DNA from: Limimaricola sp964022235 | Lineage (GTDB): Bacteria; Pseudomonadota; Alphaproteobacteria; Rhodobacterales; Rhodobacteraceae | DNA: 64,000 nucleotides | Direction of reading: 5' to 3' | Assembly (NCBI RefSeq): GCF_964022235.1 | Contig: NZ_CAXHZL010000010.1 | Coordinates: 1 to 64,000 of the forward strand | In this document: positions 15,670-24,360 of the stretch, piece after piece | How the letters are laid out: each line of letters opens with the position of its first letter | How positions within the stretch are numbered: the first letter of the stretch is position 1 | The notes under the pieces: generated by a model | Database searches by the model: none | What the model was told of the DNA's origin: nothing | The model's input: the letters and a program-made list of their open reading frames with translations, nothing else | Position numbers and translations under genes: made by a program

Positions 15670-17409
15670 TCAGCTCGAGACCTGTTCGCGCAGGATCGAT
15701 ACCGTGAGAGACAGCATCAGGTAGATGCCCGCGAAGATCAGGAAGGCCAGCGCCGTGTTCTCGAGCGCCTTGGGATAGGTCGCCTCATCTGGGGCCACCG
15801 GCTCCACCCCGAGCGACAGGTAGCGCACCTGACGGTTGGCCTCGATCTGCGCCGCCTCCATCTGCTGCAGCGCCTGCTGCACCAGCAGCGTCTGAAAGCC
15901 GTAGTCTTCCTCGGCCAGCCGCAACTCGGTGTTGCGCGCGGCCAGCGACGAACCCACCTCCGAGGCTTCGGTCATCTCGCGGCGCATCTCCAAGATCAGC
16001 GCCTCGATGCCCGAGATCTGGCTCCTGATCGAATTGACCTGCGCCTCGTTGGGACGGCGCACCGCGAGCCTCGTCTGCAATTCGAGCTGCAGCTGCTGGC
16101 GTTGGCTTTCGAGGGTCGAGATCTGGCTGGTGCGCGCCGCCGTTTCGCCCACCGGATCGATCTGTTGCACCTCCTGCTGGATGCGCAGCCAGTTGGCGAG
16201 CGCGTCGGTACGGCGCGCCTCGGCGGTCTCGTAGCTGTCGCGCGCGCCTTGCATCTGATCGTTGCGCAAACGGCTGGTGAGCTGGTCGACCTGATCCTCG
16301 GCATAACCCAAAAGCGCCTCGGAGAACCGCTGCGAGGTATCGGGATCGGGGGCGATCACCTCCATCTTCACGATCCCCTCAGTGGGGTCGTAGGAGATCT
16401 TCACGTGGTCCTGATAGACCTTGTAGGCCGCCTCGTTGGTGGTGGGTTGCGGCAGGCGCTGCAGCGGGTCGATCTCGGGGTCCGAGAACACCTCCTTGAA
16501 GCCTTCCTCCTCGTCGAGCCGGACCATGGCGGCGCGCGAGGTCAGATAGGACTGCACGGTGATGCTGTCCTGCTGCGTCGCCATCGAGGTGCCCTGGAAC
16601 AGGCCGCCGAGGCCCGCGCCGCTTTGCGGCTCGGCCTGCTGGATCACGAACTCCGATCGGGTGGCGAACATCGGCGTTGCCACGGCAAAGAAGTAATACC
16701 CCGCCAGCACCGTGGGCAGCAGCACGAACAGCGAGAGCCGCAGGCACAGCAGCGCCATCCGACGACGGCGGCGGCGGGCGAGGTCGCGCTGGATGGTGCG
16801 AATTTCCGAGCCGCGCCGCTCGGCCGGGTCCATTTTCTCGGTGGAGGGCAACTGCCTGTCGCCCTCGAACACGGTCGAGGGCAGCTGCACGCGCGCATCG
16901 GTGGCGGCGATCTCTTCGTCTTGCGCGGGCACCACGAGTTCGATGATGTTCGATCGCTGGAACGGATCGACGCCCAGCACACGCAGCTGGCGCACCGCGT
17001 CGAAATCAGACGCCACGTCGAGCCCCTGCTTCTGGGCCACGCGGCGCGCCATGCGCAGCTGCCGACCGCTGAGTCCCTCGCGGCGAATGCGGTCGATCTC
17101 CTGCTCGGCATCGGGCGCGCTTTCCGCGACCGGCGGCGGGGCCACCTGCGGCCGGGCAGGGGCCGCCTCGTCGGGGGTGTCGTCGCGGGCCACGGCCTCT
17201 CCCTCCAACAGGCTGCCCTGATCGGTCGTGACATCAGGGCGCGGCAGGCGCTGCTGCGTCACCCGCATCGATACGGCGGAGCCCGGCGGTCGCGGCGCGC
17301 GCTGCGCGGCGTCCGCGACCGTCTTGGCCGCGGCGGGATCGGCGAGACGCGGCGCGAGCGGTGCTCCGGCGCGCAGCCGGTAGCGGGTCACCTTAGGCTT
17401 GGTAGTCAT
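15670..17409 (-). CDS. kpsE: Capsule polysaccharide export inner-membrane protein, KpsE/CtrB type
   Basis: The 579-residue polysaccharide co-polymerase links the inner-membrane capsule exporter to the outer-membrane channel. Membrane helices lie near residues 220-245 (LRLSLFVLLPTVLAGYYF) and at the C-terminus (LENTALAFLIFAGIYLMLSL). A long periplasmic coiled coil lies between. The roughly 215 residues before the first helix form a Pro/Ala-rich cytoplasmic extension. It contains a conserved-looking segment, RQLRMARRVAQKQG then QLRVLGVDPFQRSN. Typical KpsE is about 380 residues. ATG 17409 overlaps the kpsT end by 17 bp, so the two are translated together. No kpsM permease or kpsD gene is adjacent. 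Confidence 0.8.
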   Translation of the reverse strand: MTTKPKVTRYRLRAGAPLAPRLADPAAAKTVADAAQRAPRPPGSAVSMRVTQQRLPRPDVTTDQGSLLEGEAVARDDTPDEAAPARPQVAPPPVAESAPDAEQEIDRIRREGLSGRQLRMARRVAQKQGLDVASDFDAVRQLRVLGVDPFQRSNIIELVVPAQDEEIAATDARVQLPSTVFEGDRQLPSTEKMDPAERRGSEIRTIQRDLARRRRRRMALLCLRLSLFVLLPTVLAGYYFFAVATPMFATRSEFVIQQAEPQSGAGLGGLFQGTSMATQQDSITVQSYLTSRAAMVRLDEEEGFKEVFSDPEIDPLQRLPQPTTNEAAYKVYQDHVKISYDPTEGIVKMEVIAPDPDTSQRFSEALLGYAEDQVDQLTSRLRNDQMQGARDSYETAEARRTDALANWLRIQQEVQQIDPVGETAARTSQISTLESQRQQLQLELQTRLAVRRPNEAQVNSIRSQISGIEALILEMRREMTEASEVGSSLAARNTELRLAEEDYGFQTLLVQQALQQMEAAQIEANRQVRYLSLGVEPVAPDEATYPKALENTALAFLIFAGIYLMLSLTVSILREQVSS

Positions 17410-18046
17410 AAAGCTCGCGCGCCTCCTCGAGACTGTCGAACATATGCAGCCGTCCGTGTTGCAGCACCGCCGCGTGTCTCGCAAAACGCTCCAGCGTCTG
17501 GGGCTGGTGCGAGACGATGATGACAGTCGTGGTTTCCAGCCGCTCGCGCAGGATCTCGCCCGCCTTGCGGTTGAACTCGGCATCCGTGGTCTGCGGCATC
17601 CCCTCATCGATGAGGTAGATGTCGAAGTCGAGCGCCAGCATCAATGAGAAGGTGAAGCGCGCCCGCATGCCTTGGCTGTAGGTGCCGACGGGCCGGTCGA
17701 AATATTCCTCGATGCCGCAGAGCCAGCGGCAGAAGGCCTCGACGTAGTCGGGGTCGAGCCCATAGAGCCGGGCGATGTAGCGGGCGTTCTCGCGCGCCGT
17801 GTGGCGCGGCACCACGCCGCCCATGAAGCCCAGCGGAAACGAGATGCGGCAGCCTCTGGTGATCGTGCCCTCGTCGGGTTTTTCGAGCCCGGCCATCATG
17901 TTGATCAGCGTCGTCTTGCCGGTGCCATTGGGTGCGAGGATGCCGAGCGAGCGGCCCAGTTCGACGCGAAACGACGCCCGGTCGAGAATGACCTTGCGCT
18001 GCGTGCCGGTCCAGAAGGACTTGCTGACCTGATTGAATTCGAGCAT
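17393..18046 (-). CDS. kpsT: Capsule polysaccharide ABC exporter ATPase
   Basis: The 217-residue ATPase powers capsule export with a KpsM-type permease. It has Walker A APNGTGKT at residues 38-45 (first glycine replaced by alanine). The signature is the KpsT-style YSQGM instead of LSGGQ. Walker B is IYLIDEGMP, and the switch histidine is in VIIVSHQP. ATG 18046 gives the standard KpsT start MLEFNQVSKSF; upstream starts at 18076 and 18106 add non-conserved residues. It is the first gene of the kpsT-kpsE-kdsA run. The permease must be encoded elsewhere. Confidence 0.85.
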   Translation of the reverse strand: MLEFNQVSKSFWTGTQRKVILDRASFRVELGRSLGILAPNGTGKTTLINMMAGLEKPDEGTITRGCRISFPLGFMGGVVPRHTARENARYIARLYGLDPDYVEAFCRWLCGIEEYFDRPVGTYSQGMRARFTFSLMLALDFDIYLIDEGMPQTTDAEFNRKAGEILRERLETTTVIIVSHQPQTLERFARHAAVLQHGRLHMFDSLEEARELYDYQA

Positions 18047-18278
18047 CCGCTCCCCGCTTTGATCCCCGATATGCATGCCCAACCGCCGAGGTCCGATCAA
18101 GGTCACCCCGGTTTCGGTCTATTCCTGCTTTATGGCGAAAGGACGCCAAAATCCTTACCAAACTGGACGAATGTTTCCCAAATCGCGCCTAGATCCCGCG
18201 GCGGTCGCCCCTCGGGACACGGACCTTCTGAGAGGCTTGCGCGTTTGTTGCCCAAGTAACACCCGGAAGGACATCATC

Positions 18279-18353
18279 ATGCGCAAGCTCGTCAAGTATT
18301 TCGCCCTCTACAAACTGGGTCGCAAGCTTCTGGGCGGCCGTCGCCGGGGCTGA
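18279..18353 (+). CDS. Possible 24-residue cationic small protein
   Basis: ATG 18279 follows GGAAGG by 9 bases. The frame reads MRKLVKYFALYKLGRKLLG then a run of arginines and a stop. Nine of the 24 residues are basic, and the helix would be amphipathic. It lies in the divergent space between kpsT and the glycosylase gene. The strong ribosome-binding site is the only direct evidence of translation. It could be a membrane-associated micro-protein or a leader for the next gene. Confidence 0.4.
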   Translation: MRKLVKYFALYKLGRKLLGGRRRG

Positions 18354-18394
18354 TCCCGGTTGCCGCACGACCACAACGACAGAGGTGGCCGGTG

Positions 18395-18982
18395 ATGGAG
18401 CAGCTTCGTGCCGATCTGTCAGCCTGTCGCCTCTGTGCCGACCGTTTTGCCGCCACCGCGACACGGCATGCGCCACGGCCTGTCGTCTGGTTTCGCCCCG
18501 GCGCCCGGCTCTTGATCGCGAGTCAGGCCCCCGGGCTGCGGGTGCATGAGGCGGGCACCCCGTTCTGGGACCGATCCGGCACCCGCCTGCGCGATTGGCT
18601 GGGTCTCGACGAAGATACTTTCTACGACCGCTCGCGCGTTGCCATCGTGCCCATGGCCTTCTGTTTTCCGGGATATGACGCCAAAGGCTCCGACCTGCCG
18701 CCGCCACCCGTCTGCGCTCAGGTCTGGCGCGACCGCGTGTTGTCGGAGTTGACCGACATCCGTCTCACCGTGCTGATCGGCGGGGCCGCGATGAACTGGC
18801 ACTTGGGCAAGGGCGCGGGCGTGACCGAGCGGGTGCGGCATTGGCGCGACCACGGGCCTGACGTGTTTCCCTTGCCTCACCCCTCATGGCGCAATACCGC
18901 ATGGCTCAAGCGCAACCCGTGGTTCGGCGAGGAGGTGCTCCCCGCCCTGAAGACCCGCGTGCGCGAGGTTATGGAGGACTAG
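18395..18982 (+). CDS. Uracil-DNA glycosylase superfamily protein
   Basis: The 195-residue protein has the fold signatures of the COG1573-like branch of the uracil-DNA glycosylase superfamily. There is an early CRLC pair (cysteines 11 and 14 of SACRLCADRF), a motif 1 region ASQAPGLRVHEAGTPFWD with a GxR-type turn, and a C-terminal LPHPSWRN resembling motif 2. Only two early cysteines are seen and a complete four-cysteine iron-sulfur set is not obvious. It may differ in activity from family 4 enzymes. GTG 18392 is an alternative start. It is followed after 3 bp by the SseB-like gene, so the two form an operon. Confidence 0.7.
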   Translation: MEQLRADLSACRLCADRFAATATRHAPRPVVWFRPGARLLIASQAPGLRVHEAGTPFWDRSGTRLRDWLGLDEDTFYDRSRVAIVPMAFCFPGYDAKGSDLPPPPVCAQVWRDRVLSELTDIRLTVLIGGAAMNWHLGKGAGVTERVRHWRDHGPDVFPLPHPSWRNTAWLKRNPWFGEEVLPALKTRVREVMED

Positions 18983-18985
18983 CTC

Positions 18986-19765
18986 ATGGAAACCGGTCTC
19001 GACGTGGCTTCGGCCGCCATGGATGCCGCCCCCGAGGATGACGCGGCACGGCTGCGCTACTACGGACGGCTCGCGGACGCCGAGCTCTACATGCTGCTGG
19101 CCGACGAGGCCGACGACGAAAGCGTGACCCCGGTGACCATCGAGGAGGCGGGCCAGAGCTACGCGGTGGCCTTCGACCGCGAGGAGCGCCTGTCCGAATA
19201 CGCCGGCACCGCCGCGTTTCACGCCGCCGTGCCGGGCCGGGCGCTGGCACAGATCTTGGGCGCGCAGGGCATCGGTCTCGCACTCAACCCGCGCATCGCA
19301 TCTTCGGCTCGGCTGCTGCCGCCCGAGGCGCTGACCTGGCTGGCCGAGACGCTCACTCATGCGCCACAGGAGGCCGCCGACCGGCCCGTGGCGGTGAACC
19401 CGCCCAAGGATTTTCCGGAAAACCTGCTTGCCGCGCTCGATGAAAAGCTTGCTTCGGCGCGCGGTCTGGCGCGCGAGGCCTGGCTTGTCCGGGTCGAATA
19501 TGCCGACGGGCGCGAAGCCCCGCTCCTGGCCTTTCTCGATCCCGCCCCCGTGGCCGAGCGCGGTCTCGCGGTGGCCGTTGGCGAGGCGCTGACCTTTTCG
19601 GGGCTGGAGGAGGGCGCGCTCGACGTTACGTTTCTTGACAGCGCATCGGAGACCGCGCGCCGCATCGCCCGCGTGGGCCTGCGGCTCAAGCTGCCGCAGC
19701 CGCATGTGGCCCCCGGCCCCAAGGCCCCCGGCATGGACCCCGAAAAGCCGCCGCGCCTGCACTGA
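18986..19765 (+). CDS. SseB-family protein, function unknown
   Basis: The 259-residue soluble acidic protein has the SseB N-terminal-domain pattern. RLRYYGRLADAELYMLLADE is followed by the VAFDREERLSEY segment and a DPPR-like C-terminal part. SseB family proteins have been linked to sulfurtransferase or type III-related functions, but no biochemical role is settled. There are no signal peptide or membrane helices. It overlaps nothing and lies 3 bp behind the glycosylase-like gene. Confidence 0.65.
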   Translation: METGLDVASAAMDAAPEDDAARLRYYGRLADAELYMLLADEADDESVTPVTIEEAGQSYAVAFDREERLSEYAGTAAFHAAVPGRALAQILGAQGIGLALNPRIASSARLLPPEALTWLAETLTHAPQEAADRPVAVNPPKDFPENLLAALDEKLASARGLAREAWLVRVEYADGREAPLLAFLDPAPVAERGLAVAVGEALTFSGLEEGALDVTFLDSASETARRIARVGLRLKLPQPHVAPGPKAPGMDPEKPPRLH

Positions 19766-19820
19766 CGGCCAGTTTACTCCTAGAATACTCAAATCGATCG
19801 GTCGCCACACGCGCCCGGTC

Positions 19821-20747
19821 TCAATACCCGCGCGCCCGATCCACGAGGTACAAGAGCGGCTCACCCGCTTCCGCGCGCCGGATGTTCTCGGCGATCACCC
19901 GCGCCGCAGTGCCGGGCCTCGTGGCAGAGGCGACGTGCGGCGTGACGGTGACGCGCGGATGGCGCCAGTAGGGATGGTCCAAAGGCAACGGCTCGGTCCG
20001 GAACACGTCGAGCGTCGCATGGCCGATCCAGCCCGCATCGAGCGCGGCGAGGAGGGCGTCGTCGTCGATCAACCGCCCGCGACCGGGGTTGATGAGCGCC
20101 GCGCCGCGGGCGGGCAGGGCGAGGCGATCGGCATCGAGCAGGTTCTCGGTTTCGGCTGTCAGCGGCAGCAGGGCCACCACGATCTGCGCATCGCTCAGCG
20201 CTCCGACAAGACCATCCTCACCCGACAGGCAAAGGATCCCGTCGATCTTCTTGGCCGTCCGGCTCCAGCCCGTGACCGGAAATCCCAGGCCCGCCAGCGT
20301 CTGCGCGCAGGCCCGCCCCAGCGCGCCAAGGCCCAGCAGGGTGACGGGCCGGTCGGCGGCAAGCGGCGGCGGTGCGGGGTGCCAGTCGCGGGCGGGGTTC
20401 ACCACATGCGCGTCCATCCCGAGATGATGGCGCAGCACGTGGCCGGTCACGTATTCGACCATGCCGCGCTCCAGCCCGGCATCGACCATGCGCGTCAGCG
20501 GCTGGGTCAGGGTCGGGTTGCCGACGATCCGTTCGACCCCGGCCCAGAGGCTGAGTACGGCGCGGGTGCGCGTGTAGGGCGCGAAATCATGCAGGCGGTC
20601 GTTGGGCGCATAGACGATGTAGTCGACGGTCTCGGGCGCCGCCTCGCGCACCACGTCGGCCCCGATTCCGGCCTCGACCAGGGCCGCCGGCAACACGTCG
20701 CGATAGTCGCCCCAATCGTCCTCGGGCGCGGAGAACAGGATCTTCAT
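19821..20747 (-). CDS. D-2-hydroxyacid dehydrogenase, GhrA-like
   Basis: The 308-residue protein matches glyoxylate/hydroxypyruvate reductase A. The NAD(P)-binding turn LLGLGALGRACAQTL is followed by a basic GWSRT suggesting NADPH. The catalytic set is visible as Arg in NPGRGRLIDDDAL, Glu in FRTEPLPLDHPYW and His in TPHVASATRP. It reduces glyoxylate or hydroxypyruvate to the hydroxyacid. ATG 20747 lies one base after the rodA stop (AGGTGAGATG), with GAGGTGAG serving as ribosome-binding site. It is therefore the last gene of the rod-shape operon. A metabolic role in that operon is not obvious. Confidence 0.8.
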   Translation of the reverse strand: MKILFSAPEDDWGDYRDVLPAALVEAGIGADVVREAAPETVDYIVYAPNDRLHDFAPYTRTRAVLSLWAGVERIVGNPTLTQPLTRMVDAGLERGMVEYVTGHVLRHHLGMDAHVVNPARDWHPAPPPLAADRPVTLLGLGALGRACAQTLAGLGFPVTGWSRTAKKIDGILCLSGEDGLVGALSDAQIVVALLPLTAETENLLDADRLALPARGAALINPGRGRLIDDDALLAALDAGWIGHATLDVFRTEPLPLDHPYWRHPRVTVTPHVASATRPGTAARVIAENIRRAEAGEPLLYLVDRARGY

Positions 20748-20748
20748 C

Positions 20749-21888
20749 TCACCTCGGCTTGTGGACATGCGCGCTCTGCACGAGGCCGAAGGCCAGAAGC
20801 AGCACGAGCATCGCCGAGCCGCCGTAGCTCACCAGCGGCAACGGCACGCCTACGACGGGGGCGAGGCCCATCACCATCGACATGTTCACGGCAAAGAACA
20901 AAAAGAAGGTCATGGTGATGCCGATGGTGACGAGCGCGGCAAAGCGGTCGCGGTTGTTCACCGCCGAGACCACGCAGAAGAAGATGATCAGCGAGTAGAG
21001 CACCAGCAGCGTCGAGGCGCCGACGAAGCCCAGCTCCTCGGCCAGGGTCGTAAAAATGAAGTCGGTGTGCTTCTCGGGCAGGAAGTTCAGCCGCGACTGC
21101 GTCCCCTGCATGAAACCGCGCCCGGTCCAGCCCCCCGATCCCAGCGCGATCTTGGCCTGCGTGATGTGATAGCCCGCGCCTAGCGGGTCGTTGGACGGAT
21201 CAAGAAAGGTGTCGATACGCCGGTACTGGTAGTCCTTGAGAAGCTGCCAAGGTGTTCCCCGTGAAACGAAGACGGCATAGACGGTCCCGACGCCGGCGGC
21301 GATCACGGTCATGAAATAGGCCCAGTGGACGCCTGCGGCGAACATCACCGTGGCGCCGCCGATCAACAGCAGCAGCGCCGTGCCGAGGTCGGGCTGCGCC
21401 AGCGTCAGCAAGGTCGGGATCGAGATGAAGACCACCGGCAGCAGCACCCAGAAGATATGCGAGGTGCGCCTGAGCGGCAGCCAGTCGTAATAGGCGGCCA
21501 GAAACATCACGAGGCTGACTTTCATCAGCTCGGAAGGTTGCAGGCGGATCGGCCCGAGATCGATCCAGCGCTGCGCGCCCATGCCGACCGTGCCGAACAT
21601 GTCCACCGCGACCAGAAGCGCCAGAGAGCCAGCATAGGCCAGAAGCGCCATGTTGCGCCAGAACCAGATCGGCACCATGGCGACGACGATCATCGCCACC
21701 ATGCCGACGCCGAACCGCTTCATCTGCGGCTCCATCCACGGCGTGGGCGAGCCGCCCGCCACCGAGTAGAGCATCAAGAAACCAAAGCCCGACACGGCGG
21801 CGAGCAGGAGCACCACCGGCCAGTTCAGGTAAAGGAGCTTACGAAAGCCGCTGGGGACGAACTTCGCATTCGCTTCGAGGTAGCTCAT
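20749..21888 (-). CDS. rodA: Rod shape-determining peptidoglycan polymerase RodA
   Basis: RodA is the SEDS glycosyltransferase of the elongasome and polymerises lipid II glycan strands with PBP2. The 379-residue protein has about ten membrane helices and SEDS motifs such as QPDLGTALLLLIGG, QSRLNFLPEKHTDFIF and the C-terminal GVPLPLVSYGGSAM. Asp of QPDLGT corresponds to the essential acidic residue region. Length is normal. It begins one base after the mrdA stop, showing co-translation with its partner. Confidence 0.95.
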   Translation of the reverse strand: MSYLEANAKFVPSGFRKLLYLNWPVVLLLAAVSGFGFLMLYSVAGGSPTPWMEPQMKRFGVGMVAMIVVAMVPIWFWRNMALLAYAGSLALLVAVDMFGTVGMGAQRWIDLGPIRLQPSELMKVSLVMFLAAYYDWLPLRRTSHIFWVLLPVVFISIPTLLTLAQPDLGTALLLLIGGATVMFAAGVHWAYFMTVIAAGVGTVYAVFVSRGTPWQLLKDYQYRRIDTFLDPSNDPLGAGYHITQAKIALGSGGWTGRGFMQGTQSRLNFLPEKHTDFIFTTLAEELGFVGASTLLVLYSLIIFFCVVSAVNNRDRFAALVTIGITMTFFLFFAVNMSMVMGLAPVVGVPLPLVSYGGSAMLVLLLAFGLVQSAHVHKPR

Positions 21889-21889
21889 C

Positions 21890-23830
21890 TCAGGCCCTGT
21901 CCGAGGAGGTCATGCCGCGCGCGACGTGGTTCTCGATCCGCTTTTGCTGCTCGGCGATCTCGTCGCGCAGGTTCGACGGGTAGGCCTCGAGCGGCGGCGC
22001 CCCGTCGTAGAGTGCCTGCAGCGTCACGTCGCGCGCGATCGGGGCCGCGACCGAGGAGCCGCCGCCGCCGTGTTCGACCACCACCGACACCGCAAAGCGC
22101 GGGTTCTCGTAGGGGGCGAAGTTGACCCAGAGCGCGTGGTCGCGGCGCTCCCACGGCAGGTCGGCGTTCGAGGTGACGCCGCGCGCGCGCTCGTCGGCGG
22201 TGATGCGGCGCACCTGGCTGGTGCCGGATTTGCCCGCCATCTGCATGCCCTCGGCCACGATCCGCGCCCGAAAACCGGTGCCGCGCTGGGCGTTGGAGAC
22301 ATCGCTCATCGCCGCGCGCACCCGGCGCAGGTAGTTCTCGTTGAGGCCCATGGGCTCGCCCAGACCCGAGGGCTGCTCCACGCCACCGATGGAGCGCACC
22401 AGCCGCGGTGAGATTTCGCGCCCCGTGGCGAGCCGGGCGGTCATGACCGCAAGCTGCAGCGGCGTCGCCAGCACATAGCCCTGGCCGATCGAGGCGTTGA
22501 CCGTGTCGCCGATGCGCCAGCTTTCGCCGTAGCGGTCGCGCTTCCACTTGGTGTCGGGGGCCACGCCCTCGCTCACCGCCGACATCGGCACGTCGAGCGG
22601 CACGCCGACGCCAAGCCGCCGGGCCATCTCTGCGATGCGGTCGATGCCGATCTTCTGGCTGACCTCGTAGTAATAGACGTCGCAGCTCTCCTGCAGCGAA
22701 CGGTGCATGTTGACGTTGCCGTGGCCGCCGCGCTTCCAGCAGTGAAACCGCGAGCCGCCGACCTCGGTGTAGCCGGGGCAGTATTCGGTGTCCTCGGGAC
22801 CCACGAGCCCCGATTCCAGCGCCGCCATCGCCACCACCATCTTGAAGGTGGAGCCGGGCGGATAGGCGCCCTGCACGGTCTTGGCCGAAAGGGGGCGATA
22901 CTTGTTCTCGTTGAGCCCGCGCCAGTCCGGCCCGGAGATGCCGCGCACGAAGAGGTTCGGGTCGAAGGTGGGGGCCGAGGCCACGGCGCGCAGGTCGCCG
23001 TTCTCGAGATCGATCACCACCACCGAGGCGCTTTCGCCCTCGAGCCGGGCTTCGGTATAGCTTTGCAGCTTGCTGTCGAGCGCGAGCTGGATGTCGGCGC
23101 CGGACTTGCCCTCTTCGCGGTCGAGCTCGCGCATCACCCGGCCGGTGGCGTTGACCTCGATCCGCTTGGTGCCCGCCGAGCCGCGCAGTTCCTCCTCGAA
23201 CTTGGCCTCGACGCCGGTCTTGCCGATCTGGAAGCGCGGGATCTGCATGAGCGGGTCGGGGTTGTCCATCTTCGACAGGTCATAGTCCGAGACGGGGCCC
23301 ACGTAGCCCACCACATGCGCCGTGTCGGAGCCGCGCGGATAATGCCGCGACAGGCCCACCTCGGCGGTGATGCCCGGCAGGGCGGGGGTGTTGACCGTGA
23401 CCTTGGCCACGTCGTCCCACGGCACCCGCTCGGCCACGGTGACGGGGACGAAACCGGGGCGTCGCTTCATCTCGGCCTTGGCGCTCTCGACCGCGCCTTC
23501 GGGCAGCGAGATCAGCCGCGCCAGGCGGTCGAGCGTGTCATCCACGTCGCCCGCATCCTCGCGGGTGATGATGATGCGGTAGTTCTGTTCGTTGACCGCG
23601 AGCGGCACGCCGTTGCGATCGAAGATCAGCCCGCGCGACGGCGGGATCAGCCGCATGTTGATGCGGTTTTCCTCGGCCAGCGTGCGGTAGATCTCGCCTT
23701 CCTCGACCTGCATGGAGCGCATCCGCCAGCCCAGCACGCCGATCATGGCCAGCTGTGAGACCCCGATGACGAGGCTGCGTCGCCCGATGCCGCGGGCGCT
23801 CTCGGCGGTTTCCTTGGGCGGGCGTTTCAT
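21890..23830 (-). CDS. mrdA: Penicillin-binding protein 2 (elongasome transpeptidase)
   Basis: The 646-residue class B PBP cross-links new peptidoglycan made by RodA. One membrane helix lies near residues 20-40, with the PBP dimerisation domain behind it. The transpeptidase domain has STFK in PPGSTFKMVVAM, SCD in ESCDVYYYEVS and KSGT in MAGKSGTSQVRR. ATG 23830 is taken because it forms an ATGA overlap with mreD and the earlier open frame is non-conserved. The C-terminal tail after the transpeptidase domain is short. Confidence 0.95.
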   Translation of the reverse strand: MKRPPKETAESARGIGRRSLVIGVSQLAMIGVLGWRMRSMQVEEGEIYRTLAEENRINMRLIPPSRGLIFDRNGVPLAVNEQNYRIIITREDAGDVDDTLDRLARLISLPEGAVESAKAEMKRRPGFVPVTVAERVPWDDVAKVTVNTPALPGITAEVGLSRHYPRGSDTAHVVGYVGPVSDYDLSKMDNPDPLMQIPRFQIGKTGVEAKFEEELRGSAGTKRIEVNATGRVMRELDREEGKSGADIQLALDSKLQSYTEARLEGESASVVVIDLENGDLRAVASAPTFDPNLFVRGISGPDWRGLNENKYRPLSAKTVQGAYPPGSTFKMVVAMAALESGLVGPEDTEYCPGYTEVGGSRFHCWKRGGHGNVNMHRSLQESCDVYYYEVSQKIGIDRIAEMARRLGVGVPLDVPMSAVSEGVAPDTKWKRDRYGESWRIGDTVNASIGQGYVLATPLQLAVMTARLATGREISPRLVRSIGGVEQPSGLGEPMGLNENYLRRVRAAMSDVSNAQRGTGFRARIVAEGMQMAGKSGTSQVRRITADERARGVTSNADLPWERRDHALWVNFAPYENPRFAVSVVVEHGGGGSSVAAPIARDVTLQALYDGAPPLEAYPSNLRDEIAEQQKRIENHVARGMTSSDRA

Positions 23831-24360
23831 GCGGAGATCCTCCGGCGGGTGTCGGTCGGGTTGCGCGCGACGCCGAACAGCCAGCGCGCGACGAAGGCGA
23901 TGATCGGATAGGCCAGCGCCGTCGCCAAGGCTTGGCTCGCCACCAGCGAGGCCGGCGGGGTCGGGATCACGGCGATCAGCATCACCAGTTGCGCGCTCGC
24001 GAGGATGCCCACCACCGCAAGCCCCGCCGCAATCCATTCCGTGGCAAAACCGCCGGCGCGCAACCGTTGATGTCTGCGGCGCAGCATCTCGGTGGCGATC
24101 ACGGTCAGCGCCGCGACCAGCCCCGGCGGGCGCTGGAACAGGAAATCGGCCAGAAGCACGATCCCCGCGACAAGCCAGACCGGCAGCAGCCGGGGCCGCC
24201 GCAGCGTCCATAGCAGCACCACCGCGAGGAGCAGGTCCGGCCCCGCCCAGCGCGGCGGCAGCGTATCGAGCGGCAGGAGCCGGGCAATGATCAGCACGAG
24301 AGCCAAGGCCGCGACGCCCAGACGGCCCAGCCAGAGCGTGGTCGGGCGCGGATTAGCCAT
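23827..24360 (-). CDS. mreD: Rod shape-determining protein MreD
   Basis: The 177-residue membrane protein has about five predicted helices and no large soluble domain, as in MreD, the least conserved elongasome component. Identification rests on size, topology and its place between mreC (8-bp overlap) and mrdA (ATGA overlap). Confidence 0.85.
   Translation of the reverse strand: MANPRPTTLWLGRLGVAALALVLIIARLLPLDTLPPRWAGPDLLLAVVLLWTLRRPRLLPVWLVAGIVLLADFLFQRPPGLVAALTVIATEMLRRRHQRLRAGGFATEWIAAGLAVVGILASAQLVMLIAVIPTPPASLVASQALATALAYPIIAFVARWLFGVARNPTDTRRRISA

Noticed and set aside
16102..17520. Long plus-strand open frame opposite kpsE and kpsT
   Set aside because: It is antisense to two genes with clear motifs and is open only because of high GC; its own sequence has no domain and an Arg/His/Gly-rich composition.
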